NCBI RefSeq assembly: GCF_030272615.1
Contig: NC_081413.1
Location: 164,395,080-164,459,079 of the forward strand
Origin: Cryptomeria japonica
Taxonomy: Eukaryota > Streptophyta > Pinopsida > Cupressales > Cupressaceae
DNA: 64,000 nucleotides
Direction: 5' to 3'
In this document: positions 1 to 11,228 of the stretch, piece by piece
How the letters are laid out: each line of letters starts with the position of its first letter
How positions within the stretch are numbered: position 1 is the first letter of the stretch
The notes under the pieces: generated by a model
Seen by the model: the letters and a program-made list of their open reading frames with translations, nothing else
Databases searched by the model: none
Told to the model about the DNA's origin: nothing
Translations under genes and position numbers: made by a program

Positions 1-2763
1 CTTATTGCAAACTACAACACCATCCTCATTCAACTTTTTTCTGAACACCCATTTAGTACCTATGACATTCTTGTTTACCAATCGGGGTACCAAGGTCCAA
101 GTGTTGTTCTTCTCAATCTAATCCAATTCTTCTTCCATTTCCTTAACCCAATGATCATCACAAAATGCCTCCTTAGCACTTCTAGGTTCAAAGGTGGAGA
201 TCATGCAAGAGTTCTCTCTAACTCTTCTTCTAGTAAGTACTCCAACATCCTTATGCCCAATAATCTACTCATGGTTGTGATTCAGTCTTAAATATCTAGG
301 AATAACATGATCATTCTCCTCAGGTTCGACTTCTTCATCATCTTCTTCTTTTGAAATTATTTGTTCTGGTTGAACAAGTACATTAGGATTTCCCTTACCA
401 GATTCAGATTTAACTGTTTCAGGTTCTAAAATAAAAATGCAAGGATCTTCATCCTTTTTCTCTAAACTGGTTCCTTCAGAAACTTTAGGACATTCACCTA
501 CATGAACATTAGCACTCTCAACAATTCTCTGAGTTCGGTTATTGAAACATTTGTAGGCCTTACTCTTGGTGGAATAGCCAAGAAATATGCCTTCATCACT
601 CTTCGCTTCAAACTTGCTAATGTAATCACCTCTTTTAATAAAATATTTACTATCAAAGATCTTAAGGTAACTAACATCAGGTGACCTTCCATACCAATAC
701 TCATAAGGTGTCTTGTCCTTACCTTTTTTCACTTGAACTTGGTTCATTGTGTAGACTGTTGTACTTATAGCTTCTCTAAAAAATGTTTTCGCCACACCTC
801 CTTGTATCAACATAGTTCTATTAGCTTCAACCACTGACCTATTGTTTCTCTCTGCTATACTATTCTATTGTGGTGTCCTTGGTGTATAAATCTACCACTT
901 GATACCATTCTCATCACAATACTTAGTGAACTCCTTAGAAGTGAATTCATCGCCTTAATCTATTCTTAGACATTTAATCTTTTTTCCACTCTCTTTCTCA
1001 GTTAAGGCCCTGAGTGCCTTGAATTTACCAAAAGCTTCATTCTTATCTTTCAAGAATGTGACCCACATCATCCTTGAACAGTCATCAGTGAATATCATGA
1101 AATATATATCACCTGAAATGCTTCTATTTCTTATTGGTCCACATAGATCTGTATGAACCAAATCTAACAAGTACTCCGCTGAGAAAGACTTTCTCTTGAA
1201 AGTAGACAAAGTCATCTTCCCTAACTGACATTCTTTACAAAGAGATTTAACTGGTTTATCTATTTGAGGTAGACCTCTTACTGTCTTTGACTTGCTCACT
1301 TTAACAATATTGTCAAAATTTATATGACAAAATATTCTATGCCAAAGCCAACTATCATCTATCTTTGCAATCAAACAGTTGCTAACTTTTGGATTAAGAT
1401 GAAATAGATTACCTCTGGTTTGTTTACCGGTTGCAATCAATTCACCTTTGTTGTCAAAGATTTTGCACATTCCATTTCTAAATTCCAGTGGGTATCCTTT
1501 GTCATTCAGTTGTGCCACACTTAGAAGATTGTGCTTAAGGCCTTCAACCCAATAAACATCGCCAGCACTTCTCTTCCCATTAAGAGAAATAACTCCCTTG
1601 CCTTTAACCATACAAGGTGAGTCATTGCCAAATCTGACAACACCACCATCAAACTCTTTCAAGGAAAGAAATTTGCTCCGATCACCAGTCATGTGATGTG
1701 AACAACCACTATCAATGATCCAATCATCAGAGTTATCCATCCTAGACACTAAAGCCTTCTGGTTAGATGTCTCTTCCTTAATAGCCACAAAAATAATATC
1801 TTCACTAGCATCATCATCAAATTCATCATTAGTAGTACCACTGTCAATAGCTACAAGACAATCTCTCTTTCCTTTAACCTTATACTTCTTAAATTTGTCT
1901 CTCTTGTGTTCATTTTCACTATTAGGGAAATTAGCTACTATATGACCAATCTTATTGCAAGAAAAACATTTCAACGGTATCTTACCTCTGTATTTACCAG
2001 TGCCTCTAGGCAGTCATTTTGCCAACAATGCTTCAAGCTTCAATAAATTGTCTTCATCATCAACATCTCTGTTGGATCTAGATTCATAGCTATGGTCGGT
2101 ATCTCTACTTCTTCTCACAGATGGATTAGAGACAGAAGCTCTAAATGCAAATTCTGATTTTTGTACACTACCATCATAGCCATTTATCTCAAAAGCAGTA
2201 AGTTTTCCAATGATAGAGTCAAGAGTTACCTCTATCTTGTCAATTGATTTCATCTCCTAAATAGTTGCAACTCAAAAAGCATAGACCAGTAGCAGGTTTC
2301 TCAATACCTTACTAATCATTATGGCATCTTCCACTTTCCCTCATGCACTCTTTATTTCACCAACTATTTCTTTAATCCTTTGACCATACTATTGGATATT
2401 CTCACCTTCAGATATTCTCATGTCATCAAAATTTCCTCTTAAACTCTCCTCTTTAGCAATCTTAACATGTTCATCACCGCCATAAATCTCTTCAAGTTTT
2501 TTCCACACTTCATATGCAGTTTCAAGACCATGAACATCTACATATTCAGCAGCATATAGGGAACTTATAATAGCATCTAATGCTTGATGATTCTCTTATT
2601 GTACTTTCTTTTTATCATCAGTCAGAGTACCAGTAGGTGCAACATATTGAGTTTCTACATGCTCCCAATACTAACTACCAAGACTTTTGATGTAAATCTT
2701 CATTCTGTCACTCCAAATTCTATAGTTGTCTTTGTTGAACTTAGGACCTTCTTTCTTCATCAT
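1..2763 (-). pseudogene. Element A gag-pol polyprotein (gag, protease, integrase, start of RT)
   Basis: The frame starts at ATG 2763 (MMKKEGPKFNKDNYRIW) and stays in one register to about position 265. Domains in order: copia gag (UBN2 type) about 2763-2000; CCHC knuckle CFSCNKIGHIVANF near 1970, whose last Cys is Phe; aspartic protease motif WIIDSGCSHHMT near 1720; GAG-pre-integrase with WLWHRIFCH near 1350; integrase core with first Asp in HTDLCGP near 1150; integrase C-terminal region KTPYEYWYGRSP near 700; and, at the window edge, the start of the RT (WVFRKKLNEDG, about 20-60). In-frame stops, several of them TAG, break gag (about 2688, 2600, 2260) and the integrase (about 954). The copy cannot make a full polyprotein. 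Lineage is probably Tork/Tnt1- or Sirevirus-like. Confidence 0.88.
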
Positions 2764-2821
2764 GATCTACAAGATCTTTTCCTCAAGTTGTTAGGCTTAG
2801 AGATCTAAGAGTACCTGAGAC

Positions 2822-2833
2822 GCTCTGATACCA
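2822..2833 (-). promoter_or_regulatory. Primer-binding site of element A (tRNA-iMet)
   Basis: Read on the minus strand this is TGGTATCAGAGC, complementary to the 3' end of plant initiator methionyl tRNA. It lies 2 nt inside the LTR edge at 2836, the same spacing seen in C1, C2 and F. Confidence 0.92.
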
Positions 2834-3283
2834 ATTGATGATATGATGAAAGAATAAGTATCTGATAGAATATTGAGAGGGGGGTGAATCGATAAACTCA
2901 AAAACTAATACAAACTCCCAAACTCAAAATAATATCTCAAAGATTACCAGCATCAACCAATACCAATTGGTTTGACTGTTATACCAACTTAGCAGTAAAC
3001 AACTTCAATCTTGTTAACATCAACAATGCTTAATCAAATATCAACATTTTCAACTCTCATGCTTCCAATTAACATGCCTTAATCAAATCAATAAATAAGA
3101 TCATAACCACAAAAGCATTCACCACTTGACATAAATATTTATACATGGAAAGACCAAATAGGTAAAAACCACTATGAGATGAGACTCACAAGGATAGCTA
3201 TCTAAACTCTTCTGAAGTTCTCCATGTTAGGAGCCAAGCCTATTAAAGCTTTACAATAAGTCCTATTAAGAACTGATTCTGTT

Positions 3284-4943
3284 TTAATTAATTAAAAATA
3301 GGTTTTTGAAAGGAACCTAGAGCCTTGTTACAAAGCAAGAGAAAGATAAAGCATAAAAGAGGCAGAAAACAACATTGCCTAATCACCCACACATAGAACA
3401 ATTCCTAGCCAAAACAAAAAGAGAACACAAGACAAAGGAAGCAACACTAGACAGCCAAAGGAAAGCACAAAGACAGCACAAGGGCAGCTAAATGTTTCTC
3501 ATAAGTTCTTCAGCATGAACCACCATCCACTTCATATTGATCATAGAATTTTTCATTTCTTCCTGCTCTTTTTCCTTGATATCAACCTGTTTTTGAGTGT
3601 TGGCCCTTGTTCTTTTTTCGTGACCCTTCTTCTCCATCTGATCCTTATCACCCTCCTTGCCTTTAATCTATTCAAATCTGTTAATAAGGATGTTAATATG
3701 GTCAACAGTGGCCTTAAGGATCTGGAAGTTTTGCTCAGCAATCCTCTTCACAGTAAGCTCCATCCTATCCACTTTGTTGACCAGATTGTTCTGGTTAGTA
3801 TCCAGACCCTTAGCATCATTGTTCCCTTCCATCTCCTTCACGTTCTTTTCTGTTTCCATAATTTTACAAATCGTAGCCTCAATTGCTTTAGCCTTGTTAA
3901 TAGAAACCATTAATTCTTTTATGTTTTCAGAGAGAGGCTTCTTGCCCATAGTAGCCTTTTGTATCACATTGAAGTCAGTCTTCAAGTCACTAATCTCTTT
4001 CTCCATTTTGCTAATGACCTCACAAAAACCCTTGATGTTGTCATTACCAATGTCACCATGATAGTCATTTTGATTTCCCATGTTGTTCTCTTGGCCCTCA
4101 TTCTACATTCTTTGTGTGCTCAGGTTCTCCCCATGATCACCATCCAGCATTTCATCTTCCTCCTTACCCTTCTTATTATTAGTTTTTTCAACCTTAGTAT
4201 CATCATTAGAAGAAATAAAAATCTTCCTTTTCACCTTGTTTTTCCCCTTACGAGTCTTCTTAGTCCTTTGGGTTTGCTTACCCATACCCTTTTTTTTCTT
4301 TCTTTTTATGAATTTATCATCAAAAGACTCATCCTCGGAGTCTGAAAGATCAGAATCCATAGTAGTCCCCTTGCTCTTTCCCTTGGTCTTCCCCTTGTTA
4401 CTAAAATACTCAGACTCACCTTTAGTTTTAGAGTAGAGATTGAACCCACTATTCTCATTTTCAGTATCATCATCCCTAATTTTTTTGCCTTTACTAATGG
4501 GTTTCTCAATAGTTTTCCCCTTCAACAGCTTATAAACTAAAACCATTAAACCCTAGTGGAGGGCATGGTCTCTTTGAGAGTCTTTCTACACTTCTATAAT
4601 AGTATGATCCATAGAGAAAGCAAGATAGTAAGGAAGACTGACCTTGTCACCATGACGGAAGTGATTAAGCAGCACAAAATGATGTCCATAAGCCCTTGTG
4701 AATCTCTCATCCAGAGTAATGTATTTGATGGTGGCAAATAGCACAAACCTCCATGACCTGCAAATACGCTTAGGGGAATGGTAGGGATTATCCACCTTCA
4801 CCAATTTCTATTTTTCTCCATTAGTGACAGGAAACCTATCCGCGGCCTTGTGAGACACACTTTAATCTCTGTAAAATTTAATACCTTATTTAACCATACC
4901 CATAGCTTCAGCAATGACATTTTCTTCCACCTTATTCATTTGG
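3284..4943 (-). mobile_element. Retroposed insertion inside the LTR of element A
   Basis: About 1.66 kb flanked by direct repeats GAACTGATTCTGTT (3270-3283) and GAACTGATTTTGTT (4944-4957), 14 bp with one mismatch. Such a duplication length is typical of LINE-driven retroposition and not of LTR elements (4-6 bp). On the minus strand the insert starts directly with coding sequence (first ATG at 4939) and ends in a noncoding tail with a small hairpin (TAGGTT near 3310, AACCTA near 3294) followed by an A/T-rich end, AATTAATTAAAA. No LTR, PBS or RT is present. It could be a 5'-truncated non-LTR element or a retroposed transcript of another element. Confidence 0.7.
3488..4939 (-). pseudogene. 484-codon broken frame, helical domain then lysine-rich tail
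   Basis: One continuous minus-strand frame runs from ATG 4939 to TAG 3488 and is broken by about seven in-frame stops, mostly TAG. The first ~130 residues form a globular-looking helical region (RSWRFVLFATIKYITLDERF, then LLNHFRHGDKVSLPYYLAFS). Next comes a highly charged Lys/Asp/Ser/Glu segment (about 4530-4110; GKTKGKSKGTT, SDLSDSEDESFDD, KRKKKKGMGK) that looks nuclear and disordered. A predicted coiled coil follows (about 4080-3670, EVISKMEKEISDLKTDF) and a further Lys/Glu-rich tail. I do not recognise the protein. The layout resembles D ORF and C2/F ORF2, and a relationship to the plant transposon-associated 'putative plant transposon protein' domain is possible but unproven. Confidence 0.6.
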
Positions 4944-5902
4944 GAACTGATTTTGTTAGGAATCACTCGGTTAGGGGATTTTACAAATATGCCTTCATAA
5001 AAAGAACAATACCCTGTTAGGAGTAACCTCAGTAGAGGATTTTAGAATCCAAACTAATGGACCACCTTGTTAGAGGATTTAGAAAGTAACCAAGCTTGTT
5101 AGAACTTACCCTGTTAGGGGATTTCAATTTTTGTTGTGATTGTTAGAAAACAACATGTTTTTTCTTGATTTGTATGGATAGCACTACATCTGCTTGATCA
5201 AATCCTTCTTAAGCTTCAAATTTTCCTTCACTCAAACTGCAGATCCATTCTCCTGGTTAGAAAACCTCACACTCAACTAATTTCTACCAACTTTACCAAC
5301 ACTCAAATAAAACATCATCGACCTTAAATACAAATCAAATAGGTTGGTAACACAGCAAAAACCTTAATTCTCATCATCAAGATTACAAATAAGTTGGTAC
5401 AATCTTGACCATTAGAAATCATAACAATCTCTTCACATTTAACAAGAAAATTCCAACCACTCCATAATCACCACTTCATCAGACTTGTAACTCATCACGC
5501 GCTATGCATTTGATGCAATCCACTTTGCTCCTTTCTAAGACAATCAAACACGCCAAAATAACTTGAACTTATCTTCATACAATGACCACACATGTCATTA
5601 CCATTACTCCTCAACATCAGATCTTGTACCAACAAACTTTGATGAGTTAGGGTTTAACAAAAACAACTGGTAGGTTTTACCAGTTACAAAACAAAGAAAG
5701 GTTTAACCTTATTCACCGATTTAACTTACAAACTACCATATACCGGTTTACAACATCTTCCACAAATTTTATCATACTGGTTACAATACAAAAGCAATAT
5801 CAACAATAACATCAGCAAAACATGAATACCATTCACCGGTTCAATTGACATCAATGACAACATATCATTAATGCAATCTATATGCAAAATGCCAACAATA
5901 TA

Positions 5903-6310
5903 AAAATTCCAACATCTCCATCCAAACATCTCTCACCTTTCAAACCTATTTCAAAATCCACTATCTTAAATCCTCCATCACCTCCTTTATCCATTTTGGG
6001 TCATTATGTCCAAAAATCCATATCCATGCCTCCCTCAAAATCTCAAAGTCCAAAATCCACTTTTCTTCCATTACTCCACCACCCCTCGAGATGTGTGCCA
6101 ACATTGATCTTGAAGACATTTGTATCCACCCAACCACAAATCTTCCAACATCCTATATATTATACAACACCTATTTTCCATCCTTCCATCACTCTCATTC
6201 AATCCTTTACATAAATCCTTCATCTATGAAATAGGTGTCTGTTTCATTTTTTCGCACACTCACGCATGCTCAATCTTATGTTTAGTCCATTTCATAGATA
6301 TATATTCATG
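5903..6310. other. Unassigned pyrimidine-rich spacer
   Basis: A C/T-rich stretch directly right of element A with no credible coding sequence, repeat or regulatory signal. Short open frames here have no recognisable motifs and are low-complexity (Pro/Ser/His/Ile-rich). Confidence 0.5.
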
Positions 6311-9235
6311 AAACACTTTAGAATCTAAGGTTGTTCCTCTTTAGCATTATCTTTTGTTTGGGATGTGTACTCAATCTGGAAACAAAATCACATGTTGTAT
6401 CTTGATACCAACATCTTCTAATTACTATATTTCATACACTTGATACGTTGATCTAAGTCATTATGGTTTCTTAGGTGAAGGCATGGCTAGTGAAAAAACT
6501 AAAATCTTGCTTCCACACCATTATAATTCTCTAACCTAAGTGAGCTTCATTTCTTACAATCCAACACACAAAAGAATAAATGACAAGAGAAAAAGAAATA
6601 TCAAAAGATAAAAACAAAAAAATTAGCAAGAAAATAAATACCAAGAAGAGAAAAGCAAAAATGCATGAAAAAGAATATCAAAATGCTTGGCTTTGGGAAC
6701 ATGCGAGTAACTCCATTGGGCATATGGATGCCTGATTGGCAATGGATAAATATTTTGAGATTATAACTATAACCTCATTAAGGCTATGGACACTCATTAG
6801 AAGTGAGGTTCTATCCAGGATGCTTTTGAAGTTAGAAATACTCACGTAGCTAGTCATGCTATATTCTAAAGATTACAATGATCATATGGACCAAAATGAA
6901 TGCATTTGCACACATATGGGTAATCAACCTTGATCCAATTTGGGATTCTTCATCTTTTTTTATTATGCTTCCTATTCACTAGGTATGTTTGATTGAATTT
7001 TCCAGAGGTTCTAAGTGTGGGTTGGGTCTCTATCTTTGAAATATACAGGAACACTTATTCAAGTGGCACTAAATTTTGTGACGATTTCACACATCACCCC
7101 TTTTACAATGGAGGCCTTTATACTTGGGGGAAAGTTTCATCCACTCCATCCTTCCTACCACATCTCCCCTTATCCTTTGGCCACTACCCATTACTCTATC
7201 TACATCCATCTTGTTTTTCCACCTTTGATGTTGATGAGGCTAAGGATCTTCGAAAAAAAAACACAACCTATTTGCTTCAACTTATCCACACCCTTTAGTC
7301 CATATCCCTTATCTTATCCATTTCTTGCTTCCATCATCCATTATCACTCTTAATAATTCTTATCTTCTCCAATCCTATCTCCATCCTATCCAGATACATC
7401 TATTGATCTTGACCAAACCTAAGGGCATAAAATATAAAACATGTTTTCAGAATCCTCTTAACATGTCCATCCTTGTGGACCCGATACTATTTAATGCACC
7501 AAGTCATCACCTTACATTTCCATACCAATCCCTTAGCTTGGGTAAACATGTGGTTACCTCATGAGATAGTCCATGGAAACCAAATAAGCTCTAATTCCAT
7601 AATAAGCTACCTCCATCTTTCACACATCCATTTCCATCCCACCAATTCCTCCATACATTCATAATGTTATATGTCTTGCTAGACATTGGGGCAAATAAAT
7701 ATATCTTGCTTGAGAATAAATTATGACATGTATTTTACCTCAATCAATGATCCAAACATCTTTCAAAAATCAAAAAATTATCAAAGTACCAAAAAATCAA
7801 ATAAATTCCTGAAAAAATCCAAAAAAATCAAATGAAGCCATGAAAAAAATCATTAAAAATCATAAAAAAGTCCTAAAAAATCATTATCAGAAAAAGTCCT
7901 AAAAATATCTATTAAAATCCAAAAAATCTCAAAATATCCAAAAACATCAAATAAACTCTAAAAGCCGTAAAAATTAGGATACAATCAAAAACCCAAAAAC
8001 AATCCATCAATCATAGTTCACAATAAATTATCCTTTGCAAAGACAAACATTTGAGCAAACAACCAAAACGTCATGCAAAACATTGAGCTTAACAAATCAT
8101 GCATCAACAAACAAACTACCAAAATAGCCTACAACTCAATTGATCAATTTTCAGCATCCTTATCAAACAAAGTGCCTTTATGAATATATCATTCCTAAAA
8201 TAGGCACCCTATCAGATATCATGTCTTAATGGATACATCTTTCCTACAATGGACATCCTATCAAATCATCCTATCTAGAAACACTTATCTTTGGCAAGAA
8301 GATTAGTATGGTTGTTGACTTGTTTGGTCAAGTTAGTCTTATCTTTTATTGATTTATCTTTATCAATTTATGACATCATGTTCCTTTGCTACTCGAGGAT
8401 GTCCACAAGTGACTAGAGGAGTCAAGATGGTTATGATCCTTTTTCTTTATTTGTTGTTTGTGATGTGTTTCCATGAAGTTTTGGGGCACATGTATTTTGG
8501 ATGTTTGTGTTAGTACGTTCATTAGGCAAGTATCCTATGCAAAAATGAAATTCAAGGATTACTATGCTTATAACTATCACACATACCTCGACCCTTAATA
8601 CTATACCCTAGAATTAATAGATTCAAAATCATTGTCTGCTATGTGTTTGTTTCTACAATGGGATACCATTTTCAGCTTGGTTTTTCACATCCTGGTGTAT
8701 GCAATTCCATTGATACATAATATGGCTTAGTGATGAAAATTTTGCGCTATAATAAAGACACAAGAATTTAGGATAGTTTCATTTACTCATATCAACTATT
8801 TTATCCATCAATAAATTCTATTTCCTAACAATCTTTAATTCTTATTAATCATTCTTCACTTTCATAATATTTTATCATTCATCCAACTTTCATCTATCAT
8901 TTGTCTTATATAGGATGTGTCCTTCTTGAAACTAGATACTTTCATTTATCATTTGTCTTATACAAGATGTGTCTTTCCTGAAACTAGACGTTATCATCTA
9001 TCTTTGTCTTATAGAGGATGTGTCCTTACTGAAACTAGACTTGATCTGTATCCTATCAATCCAATCAATCTCATCAATTGGATCAACCTAATCAATCCAA
9101 TGAATCTGAACAATCAATCAATATACAAATTACTACAACCATTTCATCTACCCAATCAAACTCATGCATGTCACATATTTTTGACAAGTTATGAGACAGA
9201 GGTAGGACTAACTTCTATTACTCAAATCACGCTCT
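6311..9235 (+). repeat. Noncoding region matching the 3' end of the Tat-like gypsy element
   Basis: Several blocks match, in the same order and orientation, the sequence after the G pol gene at 63.4-64.0 kb: GGAACATGC (6697 and 63722), GATGCTTTTGAAGTTAG (about 6818 and 63848), CACGTAGCTAGTCAT (about 6844 and 63871) and CATTTGCACACA (about 6902 and 63931). It is therefore probably the 3' noncoding part of a second, related gypsy copy whose coding part lies to the left or has been removed. The region also holds a pyrimidine-rich part (7.1-7.7 kb), an A-rich tract built on AAAAATC (about 7755-8000) and a small tandem repeat near 9 kb. No LTR edge is recognisable. The boundary with the pararetrovirus, which resumes right of C1, was not found. 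Confidence 0.6.
8895..9045 (+). repeat. Three-unit tandem repeat, unit about 50-55 bp
   Basis: Three consecutive degenerate copies share the core CTTATA-N-AGGATGTGTCCTT followed by CTGAAACTAGAC and TTATC. The copies start near 8905, 8958 and 9010. Such minisatellites are common in the 3' noncoding regions of Tat-type gypsy elements. Confidence 0.7.
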
Positions 9236-9240
9236 TAGAC

Positions 9241-10449
9241 TATTAGATAGCTCAGATAACCAATGGACAAATGAAAAGGGGGGGTGAATCAGTTGTTAAT
9301 ATATTATAGAACTTTAAGAATTAAAACTTTATTACTGGAATAGCAGATATAATAGTTAAGCACAAATATAAACCACATAAAATTTACCAGCCATCCATAA
9401 AAGATAACACCAAGATTTGTACGTGGAAAACTTGGTAAAAGGAAAAACCACGGTGGGAAGCCTACCCACAATCAGATAATACTTCTATAGTAAGTATGTG
9501 ATTACAAAAAGAGGGGCCTGCACATGTAGGAAGGCCAACAACCTAGAGCGCATTGCTCACCACAAAAGGAGCCTCACTGACTACAAAAAAAATCCAAACT
9601 ACAATCTGAAAAGAAGAGTGAACTACAAGAATAGCATCTCCTATGCCTGAATATAGTTCTGGTTAAGCTTAGTACCAGAGGTCTTAAACCTCTTTCACCA
9701 ACCCAATTTTATCACCTATGATCGCCCAAAACCTCTGCATACGATTACAACCATATTCGTACACAGATAATCCTATATCCCAAAAACCCACGATCTACAA
9801 AGAGATCTTACATCATATTTATACCAACTCGAGACCTAAACAATTAGGTCGGCCACCTAAAAGATAATACAATAAATTCATAACATAAACCTGCAATCCA
9901 ATGATCAACCAAGTCAGCCTAAGACTAAAACAACATAATCCAATCAATAGATCCAACTAGAAATGCATCAGGATCATCCACCAACATGTTACATAAACTG
10001 GTCCATAACCTAGCAGAATAAGATAGCATTAGGTCTGGTCCTAAATGCAACACCATTGATCAATAGAAACATGAACAAGATAACCAACAACATTCTGAAA
10101 TTTATCTAGAAGTTGCACCAACACCACTTATCAAGTGCATCAAAAGATCTTCAACAAAGCTCTGCTGTTAAAACCCTTACGAGTGACCAAAAGGCTTACT
10201 AGAACAAATGATAGCTCCTGAGTCATCAAATCCTAAACCAACTGATCATGATACACATTTATATAGCATGAATGACATATCCAAACCAATTCCACAAACT
10301 GAAGAATACTGGAGCATATCGGATCAATATCATAATCCAACCGCTCTACTAGAACCTACCGAAAACCGGTAAACAACCAAAATAGTCGGTGTTGCCATCA
10401 ATGACAAAACATCAATGCAACACATAATCAATTCTTCCAATTGCCAACA
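9241..10449 (-). repeat. 3' LTR of element C1
   Basis: A 1,209-bp LTR. It aligns along its length with the two parts of the 5' LTR (29195-29442 and 35797-36769). It ends GCCAACA at 10449 beside the polypurine tract. The U5 G-tract GGGGGGGTGAATCAG is at about 9279-9293. A minus-strand TATA box, TATAAATA (9823-9816), gives a plausible start site. Confidence 0.92.
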
Positions 10450-10680
10450 ATCTCCCCCTTTGGCATTCATGGCAACACTAGATGTGAAAAACATCCAAGT
10501 GCCAAGAAATGCCAACCAAGTCACCCCCAAAGGAAGACATTCAACAATCTCCCATAAAGTGATATTACAATGAAGTTAAAAAACTCCCCCTGTGAATGAT
10601 ATCCCTGTTGAGATCTGATCTCTCCCCTTGACTGATATTTTGTTAAGCTCTATTTTTCACATATATCTCTCCCCCTTTGA
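10450..10680 (-). promoter_or_regulatory. Double polypurine tract of element C1
   Basis: On the minus strand CCAAAGGGGGAGAT abuts the 3' LTR (about 10463-10450) and is the expected plus-strand primer. A second tract, TCAAAGGGGGAGA, lies about 220 bp upstream (about 10681-10668). The same pair exists in C2 and F. Multiple polypurine tracts are a known feature of Sireviruses. Confidence 0.75.
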
Positions 10681-10892
10681 CATCAATGCCAAAAATCTAA
10701 CATAAACATCAAAGAAAAATCACCAATCCACTGAACCACACAGCTGACTACTACCCCTGAGTAGTAGCACCAACACGTCAATCTAGAACAAATAGTAGCT
10801 TTGTAAATGCATATCACACTGATGCTAATCAGCATCACTCAGGTCTCTACTGGAGGGGCAGAAACCCCCAATCTATCTCTCAAGTACTCAAA

Positions 10893-11228
10893 TTATTCCT
10901 TAGGCAACGGTTTAGTAAAGATATCTGCAATCTGCTCTTTAGTGTTCACATAAACCAGTCTGAATTCATTTGCTTCCACCTTCTCCTTCAAAAAGTTGTA
11001 CTTGATAGATATGTGATTTGTCTTAGAATGAAATATTGTATTCTTTGATATGTCAATAACAGTAGAGTTATCACAGTGAATAACTATTGGTTCATTACAA
11101 TCCACTCTTATTATAATCCACATTTTCTTCATTCATAGAACTTGTGTACAGTTAGTAGCAGCAACAACATACTCAGCTTCAATAGTAGATAAAAAGGTAG
11201 ATGACTACTTCTTGTTGATCCATGAAAC
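10893..11228 (-). pseudogene. C1 pol, C-terminal half of the copia RNase H
   Basis: The frame continues C1 pol on the far side of the C2 insertion. It begins with the residues after GKKLVS (SWINKK), has a TAG where copia RNase H normally has Gln, then LSTIEAEYV, the catalytic-region motif VIHCDNSTVIDISKN, HISIKYNFLKE and the usual end QIADIFTKPLP. It ends at the stop before 10893. The distance to the other part is a multiple of three once C2 and one duplication are removed, so the insertion alone broke the domain. Confidence 0.88.

Larger units (their letters stand above)
1..5897 (-). mobile_element. Element A: Ty1/copia retrotransposon, 3' part outside window
   Basis: A minus-strand copia element. 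Reading leftwards from 5897 it has a 5' LTR (5897-2836), a 2-nt spacer, an initiator-Met tRNA primer site (2833-2822) and one gag-pol frame from 2763 to the window edge. The window ends near the start of the reverse transcriptase, so the rest of pol and the 3' LTR lie to the left. The right edge is the LTR end GCCAACA at 5897, followed by ATATA at 5898-5902, which should be the target duplication; the partner copy is outside the window. The LTR is broken by a separate insertion (3284-4943). Confidence 0.9.
2836..5897 (-). repeat. 5' LTR of element A, split by an insertion
   Basis: The LTR begins TG at 2836 and ends GCCAACA at 5897. Removing the 3284-4943 insert and one copy of its 14-bp duplication leaves about 1.39 kb, similar to the 1.1-1.2 kb LTRs of C1, C2 and F. 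It has the family's U5 G-tract (AGGGGGGTGAATC, about 2877) and the repeated GTTAGGGGATT-type tract (about 4955-5130) that is also in the C2 and F LTRs. The 3' LTR is not in the window, so the ends cannot be compared. Confidence 0.8.

Noticed and set aside
3515-4436. + strand frames opposite the retroposed insert (hydrophobic, membrane-like)
   Set aside because: They are antisense shadows of the Lys/Glu-rich minus-strand frame, which has the coherent register.
5882-7664. Several overlapping open frames of 60-112 codons on the + strand
   Set aside because: They are low-complexity, Pro/Ser/His/Leu/Ile-rich products of pyrimidine-rich DNA with no motifs, and the region matches gypsy 3' noncoding sequence.
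8917-9246. A 109-codon frame with repeated residues (LSYTRCVFPETR-like)
   Set aside because: It is a translation of the three-unit tandem repeat and not a conserved protein.
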